Assembly (NCBI RefSeq): GCF_022758885.1
Contig: NZ_JALEBH010000002.1
Location: 1,007,501 to 1,071,500, forward strand
From: Sphingobium sp. BYY-5
GTDB lineage: Bacteria; Pseudomonadota; Alphaproteobacteria; Sphingomonadales; Sphingomonadaceae
Reading direction: 5' to 3'
Length of the DNA stretch: 64,000 nt
Each line of letters starts with the position of its first letter. Positions within the stretch are counted from its first letter, which is position 1. This document shows, piece after piece, positions 42,321-50,212 of this stretch. The position numbers were made by a program, and so were the translations under genes. The notes under the pieces are model-generated. The model was given only the letters and a program-made list of their open reading frames with translations, ran no database searches and was not told the DNA's origin.

Positions 42321-44582
42321 GTGAAAAATATCAGACCGAAAACCGTCGCCATGCTTCTTGCAGCTGCGTCCTTTCCTGTGGTCGCCTGGGCGCAAGAGCC
42401 TGCGGCCGAAAGTGAAGACGAGCGTCGCAGCGGGCGACAGGGCTATATCGTGGTTACAGGCCAATCGCTTGCCACAGAAGAAATCGCCTCACCTCTTCCG
42501 GTTCAGGTGCTGGCCGGTGAGGAGTTGGTTCATCGGCGCCTAGGTGGGCTTGGCGAGACTCTGGCCGGCATGCCCGGTATCCATCTCGACAACTTCGGCG
42601 GTGGCGCATCACGTCCGGTAATCCGTGGCCAGACGGTCCCGCGCATTGAAGTGCTGAGCGACGGTGCGAACCTATTCGACGTTTCCTCAGTCTCGCCAGA
42701 CCACGCCATCACCACCGATCCGCTGCTGCTCGATGCGATCGAGATTCAGCGCGGCCCCGCCGCGGTCCGCTACGGCGGCAACGCGACGAACGGCGCAATC
42801 AATCTGATTGATAGCAAGGTGCCGAAGGCTGTGCCCAAAGGCGGCCTGACTGGTGCGACCGAGGTGCGCTACGGCACCGGCGACGAAGAGAAGACAGTTG
42901 TTGGGCGAGTCACCGCCGGCATCGGCCAGTTCGCGGTACATGCCGAGGGAGCCCGCCGCAGTGCCGATGATTATGACGTGCCGAACGCTTACGGCTCTGA
43001 CAAGCTGCGCGACTCCTTCGCGGAAAGCACCAGCTACAGTGTGGGCGCGTCGTGGATCACCTCGAAGGGCTATCTTGGCGCCGCCTTTACTCGCATGGAG
43101 AGCGAGTATGGCCTGCCCGGCCACAGCCACATCAACGGCGTCTGCCACACTCACGGACTCGACCTGCATTGCGAGGCGCATGGCGGGTTCGAGGACCCAT
43201 TTGGCGGGTCCGATGACCACACTGCGTACATCAAGTTGCGTAGCGACCGCGTAGATGTCCGCGGCGACTATGACGACCTGCTCCCTGGCTTCGCCCACAC
43301 GCGGCTGCGCCTTTCCTACACCGACTATGCGCATGACGAGATCGATGGCGAGCTTCTGTTCTCACGCTTCATCAACGAGGTCTATGACGGTCGCTTCGAG
43401 CTGACGCACAAGCCGGTCTTAGGTTTCACCGGCACGCTAGGCGTTCAATATACCGACGGCAGGTTCGACGGCATCAATGTGAACGATCTGCACCGGCCGT
43501 TCCCCGATGGTGCCTATGGCTTTGACGGCAGTCCAGACTATTCCACTGAGAATGTTGGCATCTTCCTGAGCGAGCGTCGCTCGTTCGGCTCGGTCGATGT
43601 TGAGGCCGCCATGCGCAAGGACTGGCGGAAAATGGAAGTCGGGGTGCCGTCCTGGCGGTCCACCGTGGGGCCGGAACTCGCGGCGTTGTTCGTCGAGTGG
43701 TACGGAACCGATTGGCAAGCGATGCTCGAAGACGAGGACGTCGAGCGGTTCCGCTCGAGGAACCCGACTGTTCGGCACGCCCCCTTCTCGGCATCATTGG
43801 GCGCCACCTTGAACGTTAAACAGGGATATGCGCTTGCCCTTTCGCTCGCGCATACCGAACGCGCGCCAAGCGTGCGTGAGCTTTATGCGCGCGGCAACAA
43901 CCTGGCGACCAACAGCTACGAACTTGGCCTGGTGGCCGAGGTCGAAGGTTTCGCGAACAGGGGCGTGTTGGCGGAGGACATCCTGGAGTCAACGGATGCG
44001 ATCAACCTGACCTTCCGCAAGACGGGCGGCGCGCTGGGTTTTGAGATTGGCCTATTCTACCAGGATGTCAGCGACTATGTCTTCGCGCGACTGATCGAAA
44101 CCGAGAACGAGACTGGCGTTCCGCATAACTTCCTGGTCTACACCGCGGCCGACGCGCGTTTCGCCGGTATCGACGGGCAAGTGAGCTACCAGCTTGCGCC
44201 CGCATCGCGCGTCACGGTTTTTGGCGACTATGTCCGCGCGAAGCTTAAGAGCGAGAACGACAATCTTCCCCGCATTCCACCGGGGCGTCTGGGCGTGCGC
44301 TACGAACACAGCGCGGGGCCGCTTTCAGGTGATGTGGAATATTATCACACCTTCGCGCCGGATAAGTTCGCGTCCTACGAAACCCACACCGGCGGCTACG
44401 ACATGGTCAACGCCACGCTCAGCTATCGGCTCGACATCGGGCAGGGTGACAAGTCCGTTGAGTTCTATGTTCGCGGCACCAATCTGCTCAATGAACTGGC
44501 CTTTGCGCATACGTCCTTCGTGAAGGACCAGTCACCTCTGCGCGGACGAAGCGTCGCCTTTGGCATGCGACATTCCTTTTGA
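42321..44582 (+). CDS. znuD: TonB-dependent outer-membrane receptor, ZnuD-like (zinc uptake)
   Basis: 753 residues from GTG 42321 (GGGGG upstream), signal peptide AMLLAAASFPVVAWAQ. The plug domain (VVTGQSLATEEIASPLPVQVL, RPVIRGQTVPRIEVLSDG, AIEIQRGPAAVRYGGNATNGAIN) and the 22-strand barrel end in VAFGMRHSF, with a terminal Phe. An extracellular loop, GHSHINGVCHTHGLDLHCEAHGG, is rich in His and Cys. This His/Cys loop is the hallmark of ZnuD zinc receptors, which take up Zn2+ or Zn complexes across the outer membrane. No TonB or ABC zinc transporter is near. Not to be confused with a sugar receptor for the preceding glycoside-hydrolase genes. Confidence 0.85.
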   Translation: MKNIRPKTVAMLLAAASFPVVAWAQEPAAESEDERRSGRQGYIVVTGQSLATEEIASPLPVQVLAGEELVHRRLGGLGETLAGMPGIHLDNFGGGASRPVIRGQTVPRIEVLSDGANLFDVSSVSPDHAITTDPLLLDAIEIQRGPAAVRYGGNATNGAINLIDSKVPKAVPKGGLTGATEVRYGTGDEEKTVVGRVTAGIGQFAVHAEGARRSADDYDVPNAYGSDKLRDSFAESTSYSVGASWITSKGYLGAAFTRMESEYGLPGHSHINGVCHTHGLDLHCEAHGGFEDPFGGSDDHTAYIKLRSDRVDVRGDYDDLLPGFAHTRLRLSYTDYAHDEIDGELLFSRFINEVYDGRFELTHKPVLGFTGTLGVQYTDGRFDGINVNDLHRPFPDGAYGFDGSPDYSTENVGIFLSERRSFGSVDVEAAMRKDWRKMEVGVPSWRSTVGPELAALFVEWYGTDWQAMLEDEDVERFRSRNPTVRHAPFSASLGATLNVKQGYALALSLAHTERAPSVRELYARGNNLATNSYELGLVAEVEGFANRGVLAEDILESTDAINLTFRKTGGALGFEIGLFYQDVSDYVFARLIETENETGVPHNFLVYTAADARFAGIDGQVSYQLAPASRVTVFGDYVRAKLKSENDNLPRIPPGRLGVRYEHSAGPLSGDVEYYHTFAPDKFASYETHTGGYDMVNATLSYRLDIGQGDKSVEFYVRGTNLLNELAFAHTSFVKDQSPLRGRSVAFGMRHSF

Positions 44583-44584
44583 AT

Positions 44585-44634
44585 GAAACTGTGTCGGTCA
44601 GCGAGGGCAGCCCCTTGCCGGCCGGCACAGTTTC
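44585..44634. terminator. Inverted repeat after the TonB receptor gene
   Basis: GAAACTGTGTCGG (44585-44597) pairs with CCGGCACAGTTTC (44622-44634) at 12 of 13 positions around a GC-rich 24-nt centre. It starts 3 nt after the receptor stop codon. There is no T run, so it may be a mRNA-stabilising structure or a weak terminator. The rest up to 44822 shows no gene. Confidence 0.55.
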
Positions 44635-44822
44635 AGCGCATTCATTGCGCGCATCTGGAGATCAGCGCCAACGGTTTTCGATATGGCTCGTTTCGGGCGA
44701 CCCCAGCTACTGCGGGGATAGCTTGAATGGACGCCCAGCAGCAGTTTCCGCGGTCGACCCATTTGTCGCCACTCAGCCGCCGATTTTTGATCTCCAGATG
44801 CAGACCAGCGGCTTTCGCCCCG

Positions 44823-45144
44823 CTAGTCGCCGTTGGCATCGACCGTGAAAATCATCGTCTTGCCGCGTGACGCTGGATCCCATCCAGCCAACAACGCCGC
44901 CCGTACCCCCCCTTGCGGCAATCGCGTCGTTGATGTGGGAACGCCCTTTGGGCAATCCTTTCATCAGGCGCTTGGGTGTTGGAAATTCGAGCACGGCTTC
45001 GCGCGGCATATCCTGCGCGCGCAATGAGACAGTCATGCCCTTCCACCCATCGTCAGAGGATAGCCGGGGCTCGCTCAGGAGTTGCCAATCAAATTTGGAT
45101 CCGTCGATTTCGACAGTGCCGCCAAGGCTGCGGGTATTGGACAT
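44823..45144 (-). pseudogene. Hypothetical protein broken at a 7-C homopolymer
   Basis: Reading leftward from ATG 45144: MSNTRSLGGTVEIDGSKFDWQ... up to SHINDAIAARG. There, seven C (44906-44912 on the plus strand) shift the frame. Removing one base restores VRAALLAGWDPASRGKTMIFTVDANGD and a stop at 44823. The restored protein has about 106 residues, no signal peptide and no known domain, and reads like a conserved small sphingomonad protein. The uninterrupted frame would instead end in unrelated residues at 44773. This may be an indel from sequencing or slippage. Confidence 0.7.
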
Positions 45145-45184
45145 GCAACGGCCCTAGCATGCCGATGGCGGCACTTCATTCTTT

Positions 45185-45544
45185 TCACTGATAGTGCAGC
45201 GTCTTCTCGAACCCCTCATTTGCCTTTGTCATCTTGACGAGCTTCCTGAGGTGGCTGCGAACATACCGTTCGAACCGGACATCGTCATGGATGCTCGTCG
45301 CCGGGTATTCATCCTGGCCGATCAGTTCCTTAAGGCGTCTGGCGAACGCGGCCTGTTCATTCGTGCAATCGACAGCCTTCAGTGCGCGGCAAACCCACTC
45401 TTCGGCAGCGGCCTTGTCATAATCGTCCCGCGCGTCATAGCCGCGCTGGTCCGCCGCAGCCTGATCCAGCCTCGACGCTTCGAACCGGCGCTCCAGCCAT
45501 TTGCGGACCCGTTCGCCATCCCACGGTTTCAATGGTTCTGTCAT
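45185..45544 (-). CDS. Hypothetical protein, 119 residues
   Basis: MTEPLKPWDGERVRKWLERRFEASRLDQ... is charged and mainly helical. It has a Trp-rich start, then EEWVCRALKAVDCTNEQAAFARRLKELIG and ERYVRSHLRKLVKM. No signal peptide or named family. It lies 113 bp from, and divergent to, the HNH-like gene. Composition and codon choice resemble the neighbours, so it is likely real, but its function is unknown. Confidence 0.6.
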   Translation of the reverse strand: MTEPLKPWDGERVRKWLERRFEASRLDQAAADQRGYDARDDYDKAAAEEWVCRALKAVDCTNEQAAFARRLKELIGQDEYPATSIHDDVRFERYVRSHLRKLVKMTKANEGFEKTLHYQ

Positions 45545-45657
45545 TGCTGTTTCCCATCCCGATTTTTCGGCAAAGGGCCGATTTATGTACTTGCCAATAT
45601 GATACCGGCGTTCGCATCGCTATAGCCGAACCGAAATCAAGGCAGTTAACTCGAGCT

Positions 45658-45996
45658 ATGGCCCGCAAGCGTTCGAAACACGATCCCTATGATCATCTTC
45701 CGCAGGAAGACGAAGCTCCAGAAGCGCCGGTGGCCTGCTGGCTATGCGGTCGCCCGACCGGCAAGACCATAGTCTGGCATCACCCCATACCGAAGAGCCG
45801 TGGCGGTCGCGATGTCGTGCCTATGCATTCGATCTGCCAGCAAACGCTGATTGCCAATTTCACCAATTCCGAACTGCAGCGCCATGGGATGGAGGTGGCG
45901 GGTCTGCTGGAAAATCCGAATGTTCGCAAATTCGTTGACTGGGTCGCGAACAAGGATCCGGACTTCACGGCGACCATCGCGAAGAAGCAACGCTGA
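45658..45996 (+). CDS. HNH-type endonuclease-like protein with altered C-terminal site
   Basis: 112 residues. The N-terminus is charged; CWLCGRP is a zinc-knuckle-like pair and WHHPIPKSRGGRDVVPMHSICQQTLIANF is the HNH centre. Family members normally read CHK-I-H in the last part; here it is CQQTLIA, so the last His residues of the finger are lost while HH is kept. The remaining PNVRKFVDWVANKDPDF is helical. The ATG at 45658 has no strong Shine-Dalgarno. It may be a degenerate or non-nuclease member. Confidence 0.65.
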   Translation: MARKRSKHDPYDHLPQEDEAPEAPVACWLCGRPTGKTIVWHHPIPKSRGGRDVVPMHSICQQTLIANFTNSELQRHGMEVAGLLENPNVRKFVDWVANKDPDFTATIAKKQR

Positions 45997-46349
45997 TTGC
46001 GCTGATCATCACCATGCCTTCGACCCGGCCAATCTGAACGCCATGGCCGATGACGAACGACGGTTTTTGAGACTGAGCGATTTCCCGTGAATGGGAAGGA
46101 TTGTGCGCGAAGTTGTCTCCCAGGCCTTGCATCCGCCGTCGACCCGTTCTTGCCGTTTAGCCGTGAAATTTCGATGCCCAGTGCGGTCGGTCCGGTTTTT
46201 TCTGCATTCCCCTCCAAGAGATGGCGCAATGCGGCCGCGCCGCAGGAACTAATTGGACGAGTTTAAGCCTGATCGAGATTTTCCAGGAGTCAGAAACCCC
46301 GGAACCGCGTTCATCGCCGCAGGGACATCATCTACAAGGAGCGTACCGC
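45997..46349. other. Intergenic region before GST gene
   Basis: 353 bp without an accepted gene. A frame beyond the HNH stop reads DDERRFLRLSDFP and ends at 46090; it is too short to assign. TTTTCCAGGAGTC and AAGGA sites lie near the GST start. No strong hairpin was noticed. Confidence 0.4.
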
Positions 46350-47057
46350 ATGGCCAACTATGATCTCTTCTACTGGCCGGTGCCTTTTCGTGGGCAGTTC
46401 ATACGGGCCATTCTCGCCTTCGCCGGCAAGAGCTGGGTCGAGTACAGCTCCGACGAGATCGTTGAACTGATGCAGCAAGATCCTTCCAAGCAGCCCGTCC
46501 CTTTCATGGGACCTCCCGTGCTGATCGAGAAGGCCACGGGCTTCGCTATCGCGGAAATGCCTGCGATCGCCCTCTATCTCGCCGAGACCCTTGGCCTGCT
46601 GCCAGACGATGCGCAGCTTCGCGCGCTGACGGCAAAAATCGTCAACGATGCCAATGATGTCATTGATGAGCTGACGCTCGATGGCGGCCGTGAAATGTGG
46701 ACGAAATCCAAATGGGAAGAATTTGTCCCGCGGCTCAGAAAATGGATGACGATCTGGGAAGCGACTGGCGCACGCCATGGTTTGGGGAAGGAGACGGGAT
46801 ATCTGCTTGGAACGGACAGGGCAGGCGTGGCCGATATCGTGACCTCGACCTTATGGACCACTATGGCGGATCGCTTTTCCGTCGTCGCCATCACCTTGGA
46901 CGAAGCAGCGCCCCACGTCGCGTCCATGTCGCGTCGGTTGCAAAATGAGCCTGCCCTGGCGCAACTGAACAAGGCGTCAATCAGGGAATATGGCGATGCC
47001 TATTGTGGCGGTGAGATCGAGAAATCCTTGCGCAGGGTTGCTGTGAAACAAAGGTAG
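46350..47057 (+). CDS. Glutathione S-transferase family protein
   Basis: 235 residues. Thioredoxin-fold N-terminus (YDLFYWPVPFRGQFIRAILAFAGKSWVEYSSDE...QPVPFMGPPVLI) ends in the G-site AIAEMPAIALYLAETLGL. The C-terminal domain is all helical, with a substrate-site region of 120 residues. Tyr/Ser near the N-terminus could activate glutathione. AAGGA lies 10-14 nt before ATG 46350. Cytoplasmic; the substrate is unknown. It is next to htpG and on the same strand, 138 nt apart. Confidence 0.85.
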   Translation: MANYDLFYWPVPFRGQFIRAILAFAGKSWVEYSSDEIVELMQQDPSKQPVPFMGPPVLIEKATGFAIAEMPAIALYLAETLGLLPDDAQLRALTAKIVNDANDVIDELTLDGGREMWTKSKWEEFVPRLRKWMTIWEATGARHGLGKETGYLLGTDRAGVADIVTSTLWTTMADRFSVVAITLDEAAPHVASMSRRLQNEPALAQLNKASIREYGDAYCGGEIEKSLRRVAVKQR

Positions 47058-47128
47058 CGAGGAAATGCTGGCAGGCACCGCTTTTTGACAGACAGGGCCA
47101 AGAAGGGCGGTGCTTTCAAGCTCACCTC

Positions 47129-47157
47129 TTGAATGGAAATCGCATTCGATCCATCTG
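47129..47157 (+). promoter_or_regulatory. Possible sigma-32 promoter of htpG
   Basis: CTTGAA at 47129-47134 and CCATCT at 47152-47157 have 15 nt before the -10-like ATCCATCT. This matches 5 of 7 positions of the heat-shock consensus CCCCATnT. It lies 39-67 nt before the chosen htpG start. Confidence 0.35.
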
Positions 47158-47195
47158 ACCGTCGCACAGTCTGCCATATGAGAGAGCAAAGACCC

Positions 47196-49082
47196 ATGAC
47201 AACCGACACCGTGAGCGCCCCTGAAACTCATGCCTTCGAGGCGGATGTTTCCAAGTTGCTGCACATGATGGTGCACTCGGTCTATTCCGACAAGGACGTA
47301 TTCCTGCGCGAGTTGATCTCCAACGCGGCCGACGCGTGCGAGAAACTGCGCTATGAGGCAATTTCCGATCCGGCCCTGTTCGGTGACGATCCGCAGCCGC
47401 GCATCACGCTGGCGCTCGACAAGGAAGCCGGGACAATCGTCGTCGAGGACAACGGTATCGGCATGAGCGCCGCTGACATGGGGGAGACGCTGGGCACCAT
47501 CGCGCGGTCGGGGACCAAGGCTTTCATGGACAAGCTGACCGCTGACAAGAATGGTGAGGGCCAGCAGTTGATCGGCCAGTTCGGCGTCGGCTTCTATTCC
47601 GCTTTCATGGTAGCGGGGAATGTCGATGTCGTGTCGCGGCGTGCAGGAACTGATGAGGCCGCCAGTTGGTCGTCGGATGGCCTAGGAACATACACGATCG
47701 CGCCAGTCGACACCGCGGAGGCGCCAGCGCGTGGCACGCGGGTGACCTTGCATCTGCTGGACGACACGAAGACCTATGCCGAGCGTTACACGGTCGAGCG
47801 GATCGTGAAGGCGCAGTCGGGCCATGTCCCCGTGCCAATCTTCATCAAGGAGCTGGGCAGCGAGGAGGAAGAGCGCCAGGTCGCTGATGGGGCGGCACTT
47901 TGGACCAGGGCGAAGTCGGATATCAGCGAAGAGGATTATGCCGACTTCTACCGCAGCGTCGCGGGCCAATTCGACAAGCCCGCGCTGACGCTCCACTATC
48001 GCGCGGAGGGGCGGCACGAATATTCTGTGCTGACCTTCATTCCCGAAACCAAGCCGTTCGACCTGTTCGATCCCGATCGCAAGGGTCGGATCAAGCTCTA
48101 TGTCCGCCGCGTCTTCATCACAGACGAGGCGGAAATCCTGCCTCGCTACCTGCGCTTCGTGCGGGGTCTTGTGGACTCCGCCGACCTGCCGCTCAACATG
48201 TCGCGCGAAATGATCCAGGACAGCCCGGTCTTGTCCGCGATTCAGAAGGGCGTGAGCAACCGCCTCCTGTCGGAACTGGACAAGATCGCAACCAGCGATG
48301 CTGACCGCTATGGCGCGATCTGGGAGAATTTCGGGGCGGTGCTGAAGGAAGGCCTCTATGAGGATTTCGAGCGGCGCGCGCAGTTGCTGGGCCTTGCCCG
48401 GTTCAAGACCAGCACCTCGAACGGCGAGTGGCGCTCGCTCAAGGACTATGCGGCTTCCCTCAAGGACAACCAGACCGCGATCTATTATGCGACCGGGACC
48501 GATCTCGATCGCATCGCCCAATCGCCGCAGCTCGAGGGCTTCAAGGCGCGTGGGATCGAGGTTCTGTTGCTCCCCGACCAGGTCGACAGCTTTTGGACGA
48601 CCGTTGGCGCGGATTATGACGGCAAGCCCTTCAAGTCGGTGACCCAAGGCGCGACCGACCTCAGCCTGATCCCGCTGGCTGAAGGCAGCGCAGCGACGGA
48701 CACGCCGAGCGAGGAGGTGAGCAGCTTCATCAGCTTTGCCAAGGACGCCTTGGCCGAACAGGTGTCCGATGTCCGCGTTTCCGACCGTTTGACGACCAGC
48801 GCCGTCTGCATCGTCGCGTCGGAAAGCGCGATGGACCTGCAGCTTGAGCGGATGCTGGCCGCAGCGGGGCAGGCGCCCGAGCGGGCGAAGCCAGTGCTGG
48901 AAGTTAATGCCGGCCATACGCTGATCGCGAAGCTCGGCCAGACCGGGGCCAGCGACGAAGAGCGGAGCGACCTCGCCTTCCTGCTCCTCGACGAAGCGCG
49001 CATCGCCGAAGGTCAGCCACCCGCCGATCCTCGCGCTTTTGCGGAGCGGCTGGAGCGGTTGATGGCGAAATCGCTGAACTGA
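47196..49082 (+). CDS. htpG: Chaperone HtpG (Hsp90)
   Basis: 628 residues from ATG 47196 (in-frame ATG 47178 is an alternative). The GHKL ATP site has LISNAADACEKLRYEA, DNGIGM and GQFGVGFYSAF. The middle domain has KLYVRRVFITDEAE and RYLRFVRGLVDSADLPLNMSREMIQ. The dimerisation domain ends in ERLMAKSLN. The length is typical of HtpG (about 625). The gene is complete; the protein is cytosolic. A possible sigma-32 promoter lies 40-70 nt upstream. Confidence 0.95.
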   Translation: MTTDTVSAPETHAFEADVSKLLHMMVHSVYSDKDVFLRELISNAADACEKLRYEAISDPALFGDDPQPRITLALDKEAGTIVVEDNGIGMSAADMGETLGTIARSGTKAFMDKLTADKNGEGQQLIGQFGVGFYSAFMVAGNVDVVSRRAGTDEAASWSSDGLGTYTIAPVDTAEAPARGTRVTLHLLDDTKTYAERYTVERIVKAQSGHVPVPIFIKELGSEEEERQVADGAALWTRAKSDISEEDYADFYRSVAGQFDKPALTLHYRAEGRHEYSVLTFIPETKPFDLFDPDRKGRIKLYVRRVFITDEAEILPRYLRFVRGLVDSADLPLNMSREMIQDSPVLSAIQKGVSNRLLSELDKIATSDADRYGAIWENFGAVLKEGLYEDFERRAQLLGLARFKTSTSNGEWRSLKDYAASLKDNQTAIYYATGTDLDRIAQSPQLEGFKARGIEVLLLPDQVDSFWTTVGADYDGKPFKSVTQGATDLSLIPLAEGSAATDTPSEEVSSFISFAKDALAEQVSDVRVSDRLTTSAVCIVASESAMDLQLERMLAAAGQAPERAKPVLEVNAGHTLIAKLGQTGASDEERSDLAFLLLDEARIAEGQPPADPRAFAERLERLMAKSLN

Positions 49083-49438
49083 CGCATCATGTCCCGACAG
49101 CGAGGTTGGCACTTGGCGCATTGGCCGATGCCCCAGCGCGTGCCTGTCCCGGGATTGAACAGGGCGTAGCGCATACTGGGCCGCAAGGCCAACGCCGCTC
49201 GCGGTCTGACGCCCAGCAAAATCAAGCTAATTCAACCAATAATGGCACCTCCGGCGCGGCAACGCCTACCAGCCAGGACCATGCCAAAGCCTATTTACCC
49301 ATAGACCAGTGCGTGGGGCCCGCGGGTTCCTGCACTGGAGGCTTTCGTACGCAAGCGCCCGAAACCTTTCACACATCCGGTCATTCATGCGCGGTCCCCT
49401 CGGCGGCGGCTCTTTCCAAGAGTTGCCGTTTACCTGAG

Positions 49439-49482
49439 TGTCTGATTGGGAATCCGGCTGTCTCCGGATTTCCAATCAGACA
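49439..49482. repeat. 19-bp-arm inverted repeat in an otherwise empty intergenic region
   Basis: The left arm 49439-49457 starts TGTCTGATTGG and ends AATCCGG; the right arm 49464-49482 mirrors it at 18 of 19 positions (one G/A difference), with a 6-nt loop. No T run on either side. The surrounding gap (49083-49538) has no gene I can support. It could be a REP-like element, an IS or MITE remnant, or a rare RNA hairpin. Confidence 0.75.
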
Positions 49483-49538
49483 TTAAAGACTAGCCAAGTG
49501 GATCAACGGGAATGGCCGCTCTGACTTTTACTGCGTGT

Positions 49539-50141
49539 TCAACGAGGGTCCGTGCTCCCCGAAGCGCACATCCGTAGAAATATATTCCAACGAATCGAGA
49601 ATACCATCTCGACGTCGTTCTCGAAATTGTCTCTCAATCTGAGCCGGTTGGCTGCACCGTCGAGAAGATCGATCAGAATCTCGCACTGTTCGTTCGCATC
49701 GCCCCCCGGCATGGCTGCGGCGATAGCGCTTCGCAGCGGAACCAGCGCTTCGTTTGCCCACTGCGATGCGTGGGCGCGTATTTCCGCAGATGTGGTCGCC
49801 TCAAGGGACATGGCGGCATAGAGCGCAGCATGGTCCCGAGATGCGCCAAACCCGAAGTAGGCCCGGGCCACGGCGCGCAGCCTTCCGAGAGGATCTGAAA
49901 TCGCTGCGCAGGACGTACCAAGGCCGGCCACGAAGCGGGTGACGTCGCGATCGACGACGGCGACGAACAGGGTCTGCTTGTCTGCGAAGCGGCGATAGAT
50001 CGAGTGCTTCGAGCAGCGCAATCGTACCGCCAATTCATCCAGCGTCGCGCCCGCGTAACCGCGCTCGCAGAACAGGGCGCGAGCTTCGTCCAGCAAGCTC
50101 TGCGTCCAGTTCTGCGCCTGCGCTTTGGTGGGTCTTCCCAT
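49539..50141 (-). CDS. TetR/AcrR-family regulator
   Basis: 200 residues from ATG 50141 (MGRPTKAQAQNW; an ATG 4 codons earlier is possible). The HTH is ARALFCERGYAGATLDELAVRLRCSKHSIYRRFADKQTLF. The C-terminal domain is helical and unlike other known TetR ligand domains, so the ligand is unclear. It is divergent from the ABC-F gene across 72 bp with an AAACgaCAC...GTGctGTTT palindrome, the likely operator, which suggests autorepression and control of the neighbour. Confidence 0.87.
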   Translation of the reverse strand: MGRPTKAQAQNWTQSLLDEARALFCERGYAGATLDELAVRLRCSKHSIYRRFADKQTLFVAVVDRDVTRFVAGLGTSCAAISDPLGRLRAVARAYFGFGASRDHAALYAAMSLEATTSAEIRAHASQWANEALVPLRSAIAAAMPGGDANEQCEILIDLLDGAANRLRLRDNFENDVEMVFSIRWNIFLRMCASGSTDPR

Positions 50142-50187
50142 GCTTGCCAGCACTCCACATTGTCCCGCCGTTGACCGGACCGGAATA

Positions 50188-50211
50188 AAACGACACGATA
50201 TAGTGCTGTTT
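50188..50211. promoter_or_regulatory. TetR operator candidate in divergent promoter
   Basis: AAACGACAC (50188-50196) and GTGCTGTTT (50203-50211) pair at 7 of 9 positions around a 6-nt centre GATATA. A TTGACC -35-like box lies at 50171-50176. It is placed to repress both the TetR gene and the ABC-F gene. Confidence 0.5.
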
Positions 50212-50212
50212 A

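Noticed and set aside
47682..49121. 479-codon frame antisense to htpG
   Set aside because: Shadow of htpG.
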